Source: Thermoanaerobaculia bacterium
GTDB lineage: Bacteria; Acidobacteriota; Thermoanaerobaculia; Multivoradales; Multivoraceae
Length of the DNA stretch: 64,000 nt
Reading direction: 5' to 3'
Assembly (NCBI GenBank): GCA_022822365.1
Contig: JAJEBV010000040.1
Location: forward strand, 62,001 to 126,000
In this document: one piece after another, positions 56,009-64,000 of the stretch
Layout: each line of letters starts with the position of its first letter
Numbering within the stretch: position 1 is the first letter of the stretch
Program-made: the position numbers and the translations under genes
Notes under the pieces: generated by a model
What the model saw: only the letters and a program-made list of their open reading frames with translations
Database searches by the model: none
Told to the model about the DNA's origin: nothing

Positions 56009-57121
56009 TCAGACGCCCCGCTTCGGGCGCCGGTAAAACGGTAGTCTGACGATACGGCAATCGATCTCGCGGCCGCGAACCGTAACCGTTGCGGCGCTGC
56101 CGGGCTCGGGCGGCCCGCCGCCGGCGCAGTCCAGCCGGGCGATGCCGATCGCCTTCCCCAGCGTCGGCGCGAACGCTCCGCTGGTCACCGGACCGGCACA
56201 GCCGGGAGCATCGCGGACCGTCAGCCGGTGACCATGCCGGGCTATGCCGCGGCCCTCTACCTCGAAGCCGACCAGCCGGTGGCGGCAGCCGTTCTCCCGC
56301 TGACGGACCAGGGCGTCGCGGCCTGTGAAGTCGCCCTTCTTCCACTTGACGATCCAGGACAGGCCCGCCTCGATCGGCGTCGTCTCCTCGTCGATGTCCT
56401 GGCCGCAGAGCATCATCCCTGCCTCCAGCCGCAACGTGTCTCTCGCGCCCAGACCGGCCGGCATCAGGCCAGCGTCGCTGCCCCGCTCCAGGAACTCCGC
56501 CCACAGGTCCTCCGCCCGGTCGGCCGCGGTGTAGATCTCGAAGCCGTCTTCTCCCGTGTAGCCGGTCCGCGACACCATCCGTTCTTCCCCGTCCTGGTGA
56601 AGGAACGAGTAGTACCGGAGCTCCGCGGCTTCTCCACCGACGACATCCGCCACGATCTCCGCCGCCCGCGGCCCCTGGACGGCGATCAGGGCCGTCTCGT
56701 CGCTCTGGTCGTCGACCCGGACGCCTTGGCCCAGGGCCGCTGCCGCCGCCTCGAGCAGTTCCAGGTCACGCGCCCGCGAGGCGGCGTTGACCACGAGCAG
56801 GTAGTCCTCCGGGCCGAGACAGTAGACGAGCAGGTCGTCGATGAAGGTGCCCCGCTCGGTCAGGAGCGCACTGTACTGGGCGCGGAACGGATGCAGCGCG
56901 CCGACGTCGTTCGGGGTCAGCCGCTGGAGGAGCGGCAGGGCCCGCGGCCCGCGCACCCGGATCTCGCCCATGTGGGAAACGTCGAACATCCCGGCCCGCT
57001 CACGCACCGCGCGGTGCTCCGCCAGCACTCCCTCGTACTGAATCGGCATCTCGTAGCCGGCGAAGGGCCCGAAGCGGGCGCCCGACTCGACGTGACGCCT
57101 GTACAGGACCGTCCGTTGCAC
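56009..57121 (-). CDS. gcvT: Glycine cleavage system T protein (aminomethyltransferase)
   Basis: 370 aa. Transfers the one-carbon unit to tetrahydrofolate. GARFGPFAGYEMPIQYEGVLAEH at the N-terminus, FDVSHMGEIRVRG with the catalytic-region Asp, and SRTGYTGEDGFEIY are typical. The GTG at 57121 begins a normal-length protein, with CGAGG upstream; the long open frame further upstream is a shadow of the peptidase genes and rejected. Forms an operon with gcvH. Confidence 0.93.
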   Translation of the reverse strand: MQRTVLYRRHVESGARFGPFAGYEMPIQYEGVLAEHRAVRERAGMFDVSHMGEIRVRGPRALPLLQRLTPNDVGALHPFRAQYSALLTERGTFIDDLLVYCLGPEDYLLVVNAASRARDLELLEAAAAALGQGVRVDDQSDETALIAVQGPRAAEIVADVVGGEAAELRYYSFLHQDGEERMVSRTGYTGEDGFEIYTAADRAEDLWAEFLERGSDAGLMPAGLGARDTLRLEAGMMLCGQDIDEETTPIEAGLSWIVKWKKGDFTGRDALVRQRENGCRHRLVGFEVEGRGIARHGHRLTVRDAPGCAGPVTSGAFAPTLGKAIGIARLDCAGGGPPEPGSAATVTVRGREIDCRIVRLPFYRRPKRGV

Positions 57122-57186
57122 CTCAGCCAAACCTCGCCTGTCCCGTCCCCGTAAACCGCCCCTCGGCAACTCGCCGTCGACGGACT

Positions 57187-58467
57187 CTACCCGGAGAGAC
57201 CGAACGCGCGACACCCCGCAGGCAGCCCGACGGTCACCCGCATGCGATCCGGATGGATGTGCCGCCGAGCGGCTTCGAAAACGCCCCGGGGGGTCAGCCG
57301 TTCGATCCGTTCGAGCCGGAAACTCCGGCGGTAGCCGGGCAGGTCGAAGAGCAGCGCGTCGACCAGCAGGCCGGCCCACTGGCCGGCGGTCTCGGTAGCG
57401 AAGGGCTCGCGGCCGAACATGCCGGCCTTGCACTCTTCGAGAACCGCCGGCTCGGGCGGCCGCTCCAGGACGTGTTGCAGGGAATCCCGGACCAGTTCGA
57501 GGGCGCGTTCGACGCGATCGGGGTGGGTGCCGAGGTAGACGGAGAGGGCGCCCGGATCGGTCCCGGCCCCGGCCAGGAGATCGACGTGGGTCGCGCAGGC
57601 AAGACCCTCCTGCTCGCGGATCCGGTTCGGAATCAGGCCCGCCAGGCCGTCGGAGCCGAGCAGGATGCCGAGCGCGCGCAGCTCGGGCAGATCGGCGTGG
57701 GTGCGGTTCACCGTGAAGTGCCCGGCGTAGACGTGGGCCTGCTCGCGCGAGGCGGTGGCGACCTCGACGCGGCGCTCGGCCCGGCCGCATGGCGGCGGGG
57801 GCTCGCATGCCGCCGCCGGCGCCGTGCCCGGATCCCCGACGTTCCCGAAGAGGCCTTCGAGCCTGTGCAGCGCCTCCTGCTCGTCGATGGCTCCGGCTAC
57901 GGCGACCACGCCGCCCCGCGCCAGCGACTGCTCGTGGAAGCGCCGGCAGTCCTGCGGCGACAGCCCGGCAAGGGACTCCGGCGTGCCCTGGCCTGGCGCC
58001 GCCAGGGGGTGGGGGTGGTAGAGATGATCGCGGAAGGCCCAGCCGGTGACCACGTCCGGCCGATCCGCCAGACTCAGGAGATCGCCCAGCGTCTGGTCGC
58101 GCAGGAGCCCGAACCGGTCCCCACTGAAGCTCGGCGACAGCAGCAGCTCGGCCAACCAGTCCAGAGCGAGGCCCGCGTCGGAGGCGATGGCGTCCACGGC
58201 CAACCCGTGGACTTCGGCGGTTGCCGAACCGTCGATCGAGATGCCGCGAGCTTCGGCCTGTTCGGCGATCTCCCGCCAGTCGCGCGCCTCCGTACCCTCG
58301 ACCAGCATCCGACCCGTAAGCCGTGCAAGGCCCGCGGACGGTTCCGTGCGGGCGCCGCCGCGCAGCCACGCTCGGGCCGCCACGACGTCCGCGTCGGGCA
58401 CGCGCAGGGCGGCCAGGCGCAGCCGGCCCGACCACAGGTCGAGACGCAGCGGCTCGCGATCGGTCAC
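57187..58467 (-). CDS. M16-family peptidase-like subunit lacking the zinc motif
   Basis: 426 aa. M16 fold without HxxEH: the position of the metal site reads around ARLTGRMLVEGTEARDW. The C-terminal domain has the RxxxY-like substrate region (GLAGLIPNRIREQEGLACATHVD). Typical of the non-catalytic half of PqqF/YmxG-like heterodimers. Starts by GTGA-type overlap with the catalytic gene upstream. Together they would clear small peptides or process precursors; substrate unknown. Confidence 0.82.
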   Translation of the reverse strand: MTDREPLRLDLWSGRLRLAALRVPDADVVAARAWLRGGARTEPSAGLARLTGRMLVEGTEARDWREIAEQAEARGISIDGSATAEVHGLAVDAIASDAGLALDWLAELLLSPSFSGDRFGLLRDQTLGDLLSLADRPDVVTGWAFRDHLYHPHPLAAPGQGTPESLAGLSPQDCRRFHEQSLARGGVVAVAGAIDEQEALHRLEGLFGNVGDPGTAPAAACEPPPPCGRAERRVEVATASREQAHVYAGHFTVNRTHADLPELRALGILLGSDGLAGLIPNRIREQEGLACATHVDLLAGAGTDPGALSVYLGTHPDRVERALELVRDSLQHVLERPPEPAVLEECKAGMFGREPFATETAGQWAGLLVDALLFDLPGYRRSFRLERIERLTPRGVFEAARRHIHPDRMRVTVGLPAGCRAFGLSG

Positions 58468-59726
58468 GGGCGAGACCAGCCGACGACCCGCGTTCCCGCG
58501 GACAGGGAGGCTGCACAGGCCGCGGCGACGTCGGATGCGGTCGCGGCGGACAGTGCCTCGAACAAGTCGCGGCTGAAGCCCGCTCGGAACAGAGCCTGCT
58601 CGAGCGCGGCCGTCACCGCCCGTTCGGCGATCGCTTCGTGAAGAAAGACCCAGTCCGCGAACAGGATCCGCTTCGCCCGCTCGAGCTCTTCGGCGTCCGG
58701 CGGACGACTCGCGAGGCCCTCGACCCGCGCGCAGAGTTCCCGCTCCAGGCGCTCCGGATGGACACCCGGCGCCGCCTCGGCGGACAGCGTCGCCATGCCT
58801 CCCAGCCGGTGCCCGGTCACGGTCGCCGAGGCCCAGAGCGCCAGCGGATCCTCCTCCACCAGGTCGCGCTGGACACGACTCGCGCGGCCACTGCAGAGGA
58901 CGGCCAGGGCCAGACGGAGATGGACATGGGCCGGGTCGTCCGGCGCCGGCGCCGGATGGGCGACGAGCAGCCTCGGGGTCTCGCCCCGGCGCAACTCCAC
59001 CCGGCGGCGCCGGCGCGGATCGAAGACGGGCGGCCCGAGACCCGCGCGGCTTCCCTCGCCGCCTGCGGCCGCGCCCCCCAGCGCCGCCTCGACGAGCTCC
59101 ATCGCGTCCGGGGGCAAGCCGCCGGCGCAGACCAGGACCGCCCGACCCGGCCGATAGTGCCGGCGATGAAACGAGCGGAGCGCCACGGCGTCCAGCGAGC
59201 GCAGGCTCTCCCTCGTGCCGAGGACGGATCGCCCGTAGGGATGGTCGCCGAACACGCGCCGGGCCACCGCCTGCTCCAGGGCGTCCCAGGGATCGTCCTC
59301 GACCATCCGGATCTCCTCGAGGATCACCTCGCGCTCGCTGTCCACCTCCTCCGGCAGCAGGCTCAGGCCCCGCATCCGGTCGGACTCGATCCGGAGCGCC
59401 TCCCCCCAGGATCCACGCTCGAACTGGAAGTGGTAGAGGGTTGCGTCGTGCGAAGTGAACGCGTTGTTCGTACCGCCCAGGCGCTGGGTCAGACGGTCGA
59501 TCGCGCCCGGTTCGTAGGCGGCGGAGCCCTTGAACATCATGTGCTCCAGAAAGTGCGCCAGACCGGACTCGCCGGGCTCCTCGTCTCTGCTGCCGGCGCG
59601 ATAGCAGAGAGCAACGGCGATCGATTCGGCCCCGTTCTGCGGCACGAGGACCACTCGCAGGCCGTTGTCCAGCGTCTCGGCCTGACCAGCCACGCGGTCC
59701 AACGCCCGCAGATCGACCGTGGTCAT
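58464..59726 (-). CDS. M16-family zinc metallopeptidase, catalytic subunit
   Basis: 420 aa. HxxEH zinc motif in GLAHFLEHMMFKGS, with the third ligand Glu in the REVILEEIRMVEDDP helix. LDNGLRVVLVPQ begins the fold and GGTNNAFTSHDATLYHFQF follows the active site. No signal peptide. ATG at 59726 overlaps the stop of the metallophosphatase upstream as ATGA. The next gene is its inactive partner. Confidence 0.88.
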   Translation of the reverse strand: MTTVDLRALDRVAGQAETLDNGLRVVLVPQNGAESIAVALCYRAGSRDEEPGESGLAHFLEHMMFKGSAAYEPGAIDRLTQRLGGTNNAFTSHDATLYHFQFERGSWGEALRIESDRMRGLSLLPEEVDSEREVILEEIRMVEDDPWDALEQAVARRVFGDHPYGRSVLGTRESLRSLDAVALRSFHRRHYRPGRAVLVCAGGLPPDAMELVEAALGGAAAGGEGSRAGLGPPVFDPRRRRRVELRRGETPRLLVAHPAPAPDDPAHVHLRLALAVLCSGRASRVQRDLVEEDPLALWASATVTGHRLGGMATLSAEAAPGVHPERLERELCARVEGLASRPPDAEELERAKRILFADWVFLHEAIAERAVTAALEQALFRAGFSRDLFEALSAATASDVAAACAASLSAGTRVVGWSRP

Positions 59727-60550
59727 GCGAGTGGGCAGTCGTGAACCGCTTCTGTCTCGAAGAGCCCGCTCCGCTCCGACCAGAGCATCTGCTCGACCGT
59801 CGCCGACCGGCGCAAGCACCCCGCGTCCTGGGGCCCCGTGTTCAGGGTGATCAAGTTGCAGGTGTTCCGCCCCTGTTCCCTGCCCCGGCCGCGCCTCGAA
59901 GTGGTCGTACCGCTGTGCACCATCCACAGCCTTCTTCCGCAGTCCGGCGCCGGGCCCACGGCGGCTACATGGACGTGCCCGGCCAGTACCAGGTCGACGC
60001 CGGCGGCCGCGAACGCCGTCAGGGCCTCGCCGTTGCGGCGCGCGGTGCGCCAGCCCATCAGTTCGGGCAGGGCCGCCAGCGGGTGGTGGGCGACAGCGAT
60101 CCGCACACGCCCCTCGCTCTCCGCCGAGCCGTCCCGATGGAAGCGCTCCTCCGCCGCGGCCAGTTGGCGTGCCGTGAAACGGCCGTCCTCGATCGTCAGG
60201 TTGAACGCCGTATTGAAGCCGACGACCTCCAGTTCCGCATCCCGGAAGCTGGGCTCGAGGTCCGGGCTGAAGTGGCGGCGGTAGGCGCCGTAACGGTCGA
60301 GCAGCCGCTCCCACACCCGGTACATCGGAACGTCGTGGTTGCCCGGTACGGCCAGGAACGGCGGCCCGAGCCCTTCCAGGAACCGGCGCGCCTGGCGAAA
60401 CTGCAGAGGTTTCGCCCGCTGAGTCAGGTCTCCCGACACGACGACAAGGTCGGGGCGCCGGTCGGCGACCAGCGCCTCCACGCCCGCGGCCGCCGGCCGG
60501 TAGTGCGGCGGCCCGAAGTGGATGTCGGAGAGGTGAAGCAGACGGCGCAG
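59723..60550 (-). CDS. Metallophosphoesterase with probable CTG start
   Basis: About 275 aa if started at the CTG at 60550, which gives LRRLLHLSDIHFG. The metal motifs are then complete: DIH, VVVSGDLTQRAK (GDxxx), VPGNHDVPMYR (GNHD), AVAHHPL and VLAGHVHVAAVG (GHxH). No ATG, GTG or TTG precedes DIHFG in frame; a start at GTG 60481 would delete the first metal ligand. Calcineurin-like fold, perhaps cyclic-nucleotide or nucleotide phosphatase (CpdA-like). Overlaps the M16 gene by 4 bases. Confidence 0.75.
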   Translation of the reverse strand: MRRLLHLSDIHFGPPHYRPAAAGVEALVADRRPDLVVVSGDLTQRAKPLQFRQARRFLEGLGPPFLAVPGNHDVPMYRVWERLLDRYGAYRRHFSPDLEPSFRDAELEVVGFNTAFNLTIEDGRFTARQLAAAEERFHRDGSAESEGRVRIAVAHHPLAALPELMGWRTARRNGEALTAFAAAGVDLVLAGHVHVAAVGPAPDCGRRLWMVHSGTTTSRRGRGREQGRNTCNLITLNTGPQDAGCLRRSATVEQMLWSERSGLFETEAVHDCPLA

Positions 60551-60588
60551 CGGAGTCGTCCCGCGGCTGGATCGGGAGTGTTCGGCCC

Positions 60589-60819
60589 TTAGCGGATCAG
60601 GACGCTGCGTACGCTCTCGTCGACCCGCTCGCCGGCGAGGTCGCCGAGAATGCCGAGGATCTCCCGGCCACGGGCGCGTCCGATCAGGAAACCGAGCGAA
60701 GCCGCCACTGCCACGGACGCCAGCGGATACGCGCGCACGAGCGCAACCCAGTCGAGACCGGGCGTCAGACTGCCGACAATCCGATCTTCGATCGCCGGCT
60801 GGTCAGGATCGGCGGTCAC
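60589..60819 (-). CDS. Small membrane protein, partner of the DUF883 protein
   Basis: 76 aa with one clear hydrophobic helix (about 33-48; LASVAVAASLGFLIGRARG) resembling the C-terminal anchor of DUF883 proteins. GTG start lies 17 bp inside the 3' end of the preceding gene, so they are coupled. No annotated function. May be a truncated paralogue or a membrane partner. Confidence 0.6.
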   Translation of the reverse strand: MTADPDQPAIEDRIVGSLTPGLDWVALVRAYPLASVAVAASLGFLIGRARGREILGILGDLAGERVDESVRSVLIR

Positions 60820-61192
60820 GACGCAGCAGGAATCCCAGGACGAAGCCCGCGGCGGCCGCGATCAGCACCGCCCGACCGGGATTGTCACGGACATACACGT
60901 TCATGTCGCCGACCAGTTGATCCATGTCCTTCCGCGCCCGTTCGTAGCCGTGACCGAGCTTCTCCTTGGCGGCGCCGTAGCCCCCCTTGGCCGCCTCGCC
61001 GGCCCGGACCGAGGCCTTCTTGACCCGTTCCGACAGGGGGGAGTCCCGCATCCGTTCGCGCGCCGCGTCGACGCCGTGACTGACAGCCGAGCGGGCCTTC
61101 TCCACCCCCTCGGCGACCGCCTCCCGGGCCAGATCCATCGAAGTGACGTTGCCGCCGTCCTCGTCGCCTTCTTTTTTCTTGGCGTTGCTCAT
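60803..61192 (-). CDS. DUF883 (ElaB/YqjD-like) membrane-anchored protein
   Basis: 129 aa. Charged, Ala-rich amphipathic helix (about 20-95; AREAVAEGVEKARSAVSHGV) followed by VYVRDNPGRAVLIAAAAGFVLGFLLRRD, the DUF883 anchor with the conserved DxPxxA. ElaB and YqjD of E. coli bind ribosomes at the inner membrane in stationary phase. It diverges from the tRNA-Ala gene. Confidence 0.82.
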   Translation of the reverse strand: MSNAKKKEGDEDGGNVTSMDLAREAVAEGVEKARSAVSHGVDAARERMRDSPLSERVKKASVRAGEAAKGGYGAAKEKLGHGYERARKDMDQLVGDMNVYVRDNPGRAVLIAAAAGFVLGFLLRRDRRS

Positions 61193-61221
61193 GGCCCGAT
61201 CATATACGTGTCCGGCGCTGC

Positions 61222-61227
61222 TACAAT
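61222..61227 (+). promoter_or_regulatory. -10 box for tRNA-Ala
   Basis: TACAAT about 33 bp upstream of the tRNA. The -35 region (around 61199-61204) matches poorly. A short inverted repeat (ACGGGAG...CTCCCGT) lies between it and the tRNA. Confidence 0.3.
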
Positions 61228-61259
61228 CCGTCGCCCCCGAGGTACGGGAGAACTCCCGT

Positions 61260-61335
61260 GGGGCAGTAGCTCAGCTGGGAGAGCACCACGTTCGCAACGT
61301 GGGGGTCGAGGGTTCAAGTCCCTTCTGCTCCACCA
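61260..61335 (+). tRNA. tRNA-Ala (anticodon CGC)
   Basis: 76 nt, acceptor GGGGCAG/CTGCTCC, D-arm AGCTCAGCTGGGAGAGC, anticodon loop TTCGCAA, T-arm GAGGGTTCAAGTCCCTT and an encoded CCA. A dedicated CGC isoacceptor fits the heavy use of GCG codons here. Confidence 0.95.
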
Positions 61336-61357
61336 CATTCCTGGAGTACCGGGCTTC

Positions 61358-62128
61358 CTAGAAGTTCGGGTTCTCCCCTTCCGGGTCCTCCTGCGCGCGG
61401 CCCAGCATGGGCACGAAGCGGACCACGTCGACCTGGCGGCGTTCGAGTCCGTCCGGGGTCTTTCGGATGACCACGAGATCCTGCAGGGGTCCACCGACCG
61501 GGGCAACCAGGATGCCGTTCACCTTGAGCTGTTCGATCAGCGGCGGCGGCACCTCCTCGGGCGCGGCGGAGACCAGGATGCCGTCGAAGGGCGCTTCTTC
61601 CGGCCATCCGCGGTAGCCGTCACCTACCCGAACCTCGACGTTGCCGTAGCCGAGCTCGTCCAGAACGCCCTCCGCCCTCTCCGCCAGATCGTCGATGATC
61701 TCGATCGAGTAGACCCTGCGAGCCAGACGCGCCAGGACCGCCGTCGTGTATCCGGAGCCGGTACCGATCTCGAGCAGCTTCTCGTCGCCATCGAGTTCGA
61801 GAAGGTCCGCCATCAGGGCGACCAGGTAGGGCTGGGAGACGGTCTGCCCGGAGCCGATCTGGACGGCCTCGTCGCCGTAGGCGTCGTCACGCAGGGAGTC
61901 CGGCACGAATTCGTGCCGGGGCACCGTTCTGAGCGCGTTCAGCAGCTTCGGTTCCTCGATTCCCCGGCCCCTGATCTGTTCTTCCACCATGGCCGTGCGC
62001 TGTGCCTCGAACGGATCGTTCTGGCCAGAGGGCTGCCCCGCGACGCCGACCGCCGCAAACGCGCACACGACGCCGGCAAGCGCAACGAACCGCGGCGACC
62101 CGGACCTCGACTGCCAGAGTTTCTGCAC
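61358..62128 (-). CDS. pcm: Exported protein-L-isoaspartate O-methyltransferase
   Basis: 256 aa. Residues about 1-31 look like a signal peptide (basic start, ALAGVVCAFAAVGVAG, then QPSGQ). The PIMT fold follows: GSGQTVSQPYLVALMADLL, SAM motif KLLEIGTGSGYTTAVLA, and GPFDGILVSAAPEEVP-like APFDGILVSAAP. Normal PIMT repairs isoaspartate in the cytoplasm with SAM. Export would place it away from SAM, so the hydrophobic start may be a membrane anchor instead. GTG start 24 bp from the divergent PmbA-like gene. Confidence 0.85.
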   Translation of the reverse strand: MQKLWQSRSGSPRFVALAGVVCAFAAVGVAGQPSGQNDPFEAQRTAMVEEQIRGRGIEEPKLLNALRTVPRHEFVPDSLRDDAYGDEAVQIGSGQTVSQPYLVALMADLLELDGDEKLLEIGTGSGYTTAVLARLARRVYSIEIIDDLAERAEGVLDELGYGNVEVRVGDGYRGWPEEAPFDGILVSAAPEEVPPPLIEQLKVNGILVAPVGGPLQDLVVIRKTPDGLERRQVDVVRFVPMLGRAQEDPEGENPNF

Positions 62129-62152
62129 GATTCCCTATGATAGGCAAACACC

Positions 62153-63556
62153 GTGCCGGATCGTCGCCCCTCGAGACCGGCCGCGCCGAACCGCCGATCA
62201 GGAAGGCGGCGATCGGGACGCGCCGAGGCCGAGCCCCGCCTGCGCTCCCTGGGCCGGGTCCGGGAGGAACTCGGCGCCGCGCTGGACCGCTCGCCGGCGG
62301 ACGAAACGGAAATCCTCTGGCTGGAGAGCAGGCGCGGCCGCACCGGCTACCGTGTTTCCGACCTCGACAGCTACCGGCGGCGCTCCCGTCAGGTCACCCT
62401 GAGGGTGCGGGAGGGGCGACGCTCGGGAATCCACCGCACGGGCGGCGTACGTAGCGGCGAGCTCGACGGTGCGGTGCGCCTCGCCCTCGCGGCTGCCCGG
62501 GCGGCGCCCGCCGAGTCGCTCCCCCTGTTGCCCGAGGGCAACCAGCCGGAAGCTCCCTCGGCGGCCGTCTCCGACCCGGCCCTCGAACGCCTGCACGCCG
62601 AAGCGGCCCGGCGGCTGCTGCGAGAAGCGCTCAGGGACGACGAAGCGGCGATCATCGAGTGGACCATCGGCCAGGCCGCCATCGCCAACAACCGGGAACT
62701 CGCGCGAGGCGAACGCGCCAGTTCCGTCATGGTCGAGGTGCGAAGCGGCGCCGATCCGGGCGCCGGCTTCGCCCGCCACGCCGCCCGCTCGCTCGACAGC
62801 CTCCAGCTTGGGCGACTGGTCGAGACGGCGCGCGAGCGGAGAGCGCCTGAAGGCACGGCGGCGACGCCGCCCAGCGGCGCACCGGTCCTCCTGGCTCCCG
62901 AGGCGACGATCGAACTCGTCGAACTGCTGAACCTCCACGCGTTCTCGTCACGGGCCATCCTCGAGCAGGAGTCCTTTCTGCTTCAGCACACGGGGGTGCA
63001 GGTCTTCGACCGCCGCCTCGACCTGGCGGACGACGCCTGCCGCGAGAGCGGCCTTCCCTTTCCCTTCGACCTGGAGGGCGTCTCGAAGACACCGGTCGAG
63101 CTGGTGTCCGCGGGCGTGCCGCGAACACCGGCGCTGGACACCGCCACCGCTGCCCGCGTGGGACTTTCTCCGACCTGCCACTGCACGGGCGGCGAGGAGG
63201 CCTACCCCCTCAACACGTTCCTCCAACCCGGCGAGCACAGCGAGCGGGAACTGTTCCGCGCCGCGGACGGCGGCGTCTGGGTCAGCAGGCTGGACGAGGT
63301 CGAGTGCTTCGACCCCGCCCGCATGCGGGTGCGGGCAAGGGCCCGCGGGGTGCGTCGCCTGCGGGGCGGCCGGCTCGCGGAGCCGGTGATCGATCTCGTC
63401 TGGGAGGACAGCCTGCTCCGGGTGTTCTCCAACCTGCTCGCCACCGGCGACACCCTGTTCTGCCGTCCCTCGCGCGACGGTTTCCTCGGCGGCACGTCCG
63501 CGCCGGCCCTGGCGGTGGCCGACGTGGACGGTCTGACCGCGGCGGGCTCAGCTTAG
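62153..63556 (+). CDS. PmbA/TldE-like protein
   Basis: 467 aa. Resembles the TldD/PmbA family, best at the C-terminal half: LQHTGVQVFDRRLDLADDAC-like segment, CHCTGGEEAYPLNTFLQPGE and LRVFSNLLATGDTLFCRPSRDG. There is no HExxH-like motif, which fits the non-catalytic E-type partner. The N-terminal third is Arg-rich and more variable, so the GTG start is uncertain. No tldD gene is near. In E. coli TldD/TldE process microcin and antitoxin peptides. Confidence 0.6.
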   Translation: MPDRRPSRPAAPNRRSGRRRSGRAEAEPRLRSLGRVREELGAALDRSPADETEILWLESRRGRTGYRVSDLDSYRRRSRQVTLRVREGRRSGIHRTGGVRSGELDGAVRLALAAARAAPAESLPLLPEGNQPEAPSAAVSDPALERLHAEAARRLLREALRDDEAAIIEWTIGQAAIANNRELARGERASSVMVEVRSGADPGAGFARHAARSLDSLQLGRLVETARERRAPEGTAATPPSGAPVLLAPEATIELVELLNLHAFSSRAILEQESFLLQHTGVQVFDRRLDLADDACRESGLPFPFDLEGVSKTPVELVSAGVPRTPALDTATAARVGLSPTCHCTGGEEAYPLNTFLQPGEHSERELFRAADGGVWVSRLDEVECFDPARMRVRARARGVRRLRGGRLAEPVIDLVWEDSLLRVFSNLLATGDTLFCRPSRDGFLGGTSAPALAVADVDGLTAAGSA

Positions 63557-63620
63557 GACGGCCTTCGGCCGGCGCTTTCCGGCCGCCTGCGGCGGCAGCG
63601 GGTCAGAAGACCCGCGCACC
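63556..63620 (-). repeat. GC-rich multi-hairpin repeat, copy B
   Basis: On the minus strand this carries GGTGCGC, hairpin GGGTC-TTCT-GACCC, hairpin CCGCC-gca-GGCGG and hairpin GCCGGCC-gaa-GGCCG. The core at 63581-63620 differs from copy A by one base. It lies between convergent genes and supplies the last codons and stop of the phosphatase gene. Confidence 0.7.
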
Positions 63621-64000
63621 AATCAGCACGACCGTCTGATCGTCGCCCTGCGGCAGGCCGGCGCCGAAGCGCCTCACGTCGGCGTCGATCGCGTCCACGA
63701 TCTCGGACAGCGGCCGCTCGCGGCGGGAGCGAAGGAAGTCCTCGAGCCGCTCCTGGCCGTACTCTTCGCCGTCCGGGGACTCGCACTCCGTGATCCCGTC
63801 GCTGTACAGGCAGAGGAGGTCGCCCGGCCCCATCTCGAGCGGCTCCACCTGGTAGCTCGCGGTGGGAAGCAGGCCCAGCGGCAGGCCGCTCGCCGGAAGC
63901 GGCGTCACTTCGCCGTCCCCGCGCACCAGCAGCCCCGGGTTGTGTCCCGCATTGAGGTAGCGGACGGCGCGGTTTCTCGGATCGATCTCGGCGAGGATCA
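63603..64000 (-). CDS. PP2C/SpoIIE-type phosphatase, C-terminal part
   Basis: The gene runs off the right edge; 132 codons are visible. RYLNAGHNPGLL, LLCLYSDGITECESPDGEEYG and GDDQTVVLIGARVF are the C-terminal SpoIIE motifs with two metal-binding Asp residues (SDG, GDD). Such phosphatases reverse anti-sigma or STAS-protein phosphorylation. The N-terminal sensor, if any, is outside the window. Its final five residues and stop are encoded in the repeat. Confidence 0.85.
   Translation of the reverse strand, partial: ILAEIDPRNRAVRYLNAGHNPGLLVRGDGEVTPLPASGLPLGLLPTASYQVEPLEMGPGDLLCLYSDGITECESPDGEEYGQERLEDFLRSRRERPLSEIVDAIDADVRRFGAGLPQGDDQTVVLIGARVF

Noticed and set aside
56009..58516. 835-aa version of GcvT
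   Set aside because: Extension crosses the M16 genes in another frame; GTG 57121 fits GcvT length.
57187..59726. Single frameshifted M16 peptidase
   Set aside because: Two complete M16 folds are present, one with and one without HxxEH, matching a usual heterodimer pair.

Overview
The window is a chromosomal segment of a high-GC Gram-negative bacterium. Evidence for this is a lipid-anchored RlpA with a SPOR domain, an O-antigen-ligase-type membrane protein, LarB/LarE, many non-ATG starts and overlapping ATGA/GTGA junctions. The mix of a tig-clpP-clpX-lon-engB-rho run, a ribosomal protein S2 with a long acidic tail, a secreted ThuA-fold protein and eukaryote-like PurB and ITPase sequences would fit an Acidobacteriota-type genome, but that placement is inference from style, not from a marker-gene comparison. 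Most of the content is housekeeping; I see no phage, CRISPR array or recognisable defence island.

Layout. 1-6.2 kb: two tandem SulP-STAS-cNMP-like anion transporters, a secreted ThuA-fold protein and an exported RidA protein. 6.2-6.8 kb: a Thr-Tyr-Gly tRNA cluster followed by repeats built from the tRNA-Gly 3' end. 6.8-12.9 kb: a leftward operon rplM-rpsI-rpsB-tsf-pyrH-frr-ispDF-rlmB behind a good sigma70-type promoter. 13-21.5 kb: coaE, an ITPase, argF, purB, rlpA, serA, a NamZ-type muramidase, moaC and a glycosyltransferase. 21.56-23.22 kb: an intact insertion sequence sitting between two terminator hairpins, beside the HU gene. 23.3-29.5 kb: hup, rsmB, fmt, ftsK, rsmA. 29.6-36.1 kb: a molybdopterin oxidoreductase, a small diguanylate cyclase, an O-antigen-ligase-like protein and a DUF362 protein.

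36-48.9 kb is a long leftward stretch: rplU, rpmA, obgE, nadD, rsfS, thiS-like, tRNA-Lys, tRNA-Leu, a broken tRNA-Leu copy, tig, a 17-codon mini-ORF, clpP, clpX, lon, engB, rho. It joins ribosome biogenesis to protein quality control and transcription termination. 48.9-64 kb: a peptide/nickel-type ABC importer (binding protein plus two permeases, no ATPase), queA, larB and larE for nickel-pincer cofactor synthesis, gcvT and gcvH, an M16 peptidase pair, a metallophosphatase with an apparent CTG start, a DUF883 protein, tRNA-Ala, an exported isoaspartyl methyltransferase, a PmbA-like protein and the end of a PP2C/SpoIIE phosphatase.

The least ordinary signals are non-coding or junction structures. 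They are: (1) a tRNA-Gly 3'-end repeat cluster with a perfect 26-bp hairpin overlapping the tRNA; (2) a dispersed GC-rich multi-hairpin repeat family (five copies or partial copies) whose first stem changes by compensatory substitutions; (3) a duplicated clpP start that creates a mini-ORF coupled to tig and clpP; (4) a duplicated rho 3' end that now forms the start of the next reading frame; and (5) a degenerate tRNA-Leu(CAG) beside an intact tRNA-Leu(TAG).
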